NCBI RefSeq assembly: GCF_026968045.1
Contig: NZ_JAPVBQ010000001.1
Coordinates: 1,377,238 to 1,441,237, forward strand
Length of the DNA stretch: 64,000 bases
Origin: Modestobacter sp. VKM Ac-2977
Lineage (GTDB): Bacteria; Actinomycetota; Actinomycetes; Mycobacteriales; Geodermatophilaceae
Direction of reading: 5' to 3'
Program-made: the position numbers and the translations under genes
The notes under the pieces: generated by a model
Database searches by the model: none
Seen by the model: the letters and a program-made list of their open reading frames with translations, nothing else
Told to the model about the DNA's origin: nothing
In this document: positions 63,352-64,000 of the stretch, piece after piece
How the letters are laid out: the number at the start of each line of letters is the position of its first letter
Position numbering within the stretch: position 1 is the first letter of the stretch

Positions 63352-64000
63352 CCGCCCAGCGGATCACCGTCGGCGGTGACCGGCCCTACGACGTGCTCAT
63401 CGGCCCCGGCGTGCAGGCGCAGCTCGGTCTCGTGCTCGACGGCACCGCCCGCGCCGCCGTGGTGCACAGTCGGGCGCTGGCCGCTGCGGCCGGTGCCGCG
63501 GTCGAGACGCTGCAGCAGGCGGGGGTCGCCGCCGAGGCGGTCGTCGTCCCCGACGGCGAGGCCGCGAAGACCGCCGAGGTCGCCGCCGGCGCCTGGGAGG
63601 AGTTCGGCCGGCTGGGGCTCACCCGCTCCGACGCCGTGGTCGGCATCGGTGGGGGAGCGGTGACCGACCTGGCCGGGTTCCTGGCCGCCACCTGGACCCG
63701 CGGGATCCGGGTGGTGCAGGTGCCGACCAGCCTGCTGGCCATGGTGGACGCCGCGGTCGGCGGCAAGACCGGCATCAACACCGCCGCCGGCAAGAACCTG
63801 GTCGGCGCCTTCCACCCGCCGGCCGCGGTGCTGGCCGACACCGACGCGCTGGCCGACCTGCCCGCGGCGGAGTTCCGGTCCGGGCTGGCCGAGGTGGTCA
63901 AGTGCGGGTTCATCGCCGACGGGCGCATCCTCGAGCTGCTGGCGGCCGATCCCACCGGCCGGGCCGACACCGCCGAGCTGATCGCCCGCGCCGTGCAGGT
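63348..64000 (+). CDS. aroB: 3-dehydroquinate synthase, 3' end outside window
   Basis: The first 217 residues are visible. NAD- and zinc-dependent enzyme making 3-dehydroquinate from DAHP. Motifs: VVPDGEAAKT, VVGIGGGAVTDLAGFLAATW, VPTSLLAMVDAAVGGKTGIN and KNLVGAFHPPAAVLAD, then SGLAEVVKCG with a metal-site Glu. The frame runs intact to the last base of the window. With aroK, aroC and aroE it completes most of the shikimate branch here. Confidence 0.95.
   Translation, partial: MTAQRITVGGDRPYDVLIGPGVQAQLGLVLDGTARAAVVHSRALAAAAGAAVETLQQAGVAAEAVVVPDGEAAKTAEVAAGAWEEFGRLGLTRSDAVVGIGGGAVTDLAGFLAATWTRGIRVVQVPTSLLAMVDAAVGGKTGINTAAGKNLVGAFHPPAAVLADTDALADLPAAEFRSGLAEVVKCGFIADGRILELLAADPTGRADTAELIARAVQ

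Overview
The window is a contiguous stretch of a very high-GC actinobacterial chromosome. Evidence: GTG starts and 4-bp start/stop overlaps are common, tRNAs lack an encoded CCA, and there is an SsgA-like protein, a phosphatidylinositol-mannoside operon and a LexA box of the actinobacterial type. Gene order and protein sequences look most like Geodermatophilaceae (Blastococcus / Modestobacter / Geodermatophilus), but the family assignment is inference. The first and last genes (pyk, aroB) are cut by the window edges. No phage, insertion sequence, integrase or CRISPR array was seen.

Layout. 1-4.1 kb: pyruvate kinase, TesB thioesterase and a PLP decarboxylase with an Ala/Glu tail. 4.2-11.4 kb: an odd short-variable-loop tRNA-Leu, the ANTAR regulator PdtaR, a branched-chain amino-acid binding lipoprotein, and on the opposite strand livHMGF. 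11.6-19.5 kb: PaaI-type thioesterase, polA, a 2H phosphoesterase, a methyltransferase, rpsA and coaE. 19.6-25.7 kb is the most accessory part: VOC protein, tRNAs (Gly, Cys, two Val), an SsgA-like protein, an ECF sigma/anti-sigma pair, a PGPGW membrane protein, an HNH nuclease, MOSC and CapA proteins. 25.8-64 kb is conserved core in nearly the mycobacterial order: thrS-HIT-pgsA-patA-pimA (phosphatidylinositol mannoside synthesis), pdxST (PLP), yebC, ruvCAB behind an SOS box, yajC-secD-secF, apt, rel, a cyclophilin, a glyoxalase-II-like hydrolase, hisS, aspS, rarA, alaS, ruvX, mltG and aroE-(prepilin peptidase)-aroC-aroK-aroB.

Most unusual items. (1) The branched-chain amino-acid binding protein at 5172-6497 is circularly permuted: behind the lipoprotein signal comes the canonical C-terminal lobe segment, then a linker, then the canonical N-terminal segment. 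(2) The partner permease LivH has an extra exported beta-sandwich-like domain at its N terminus. (3) Two 3'-UTR hairpins, after polA and yebC, share a conserved loop but have different stems. (4) Two 66-bp palindromes of one family lie at the two ends of an AbiEi/DUF559-like gene. (5) A tRNA-Leu(CAA) lacks the long variable arm. (6) Several core proteins carry low-complexity insertions: ATDPA repeats in SecD, GHDDDH repeats in MltG, APADE repeats in SecF.

All calls come from reading the sequence and from family knowledge; no database search was run.
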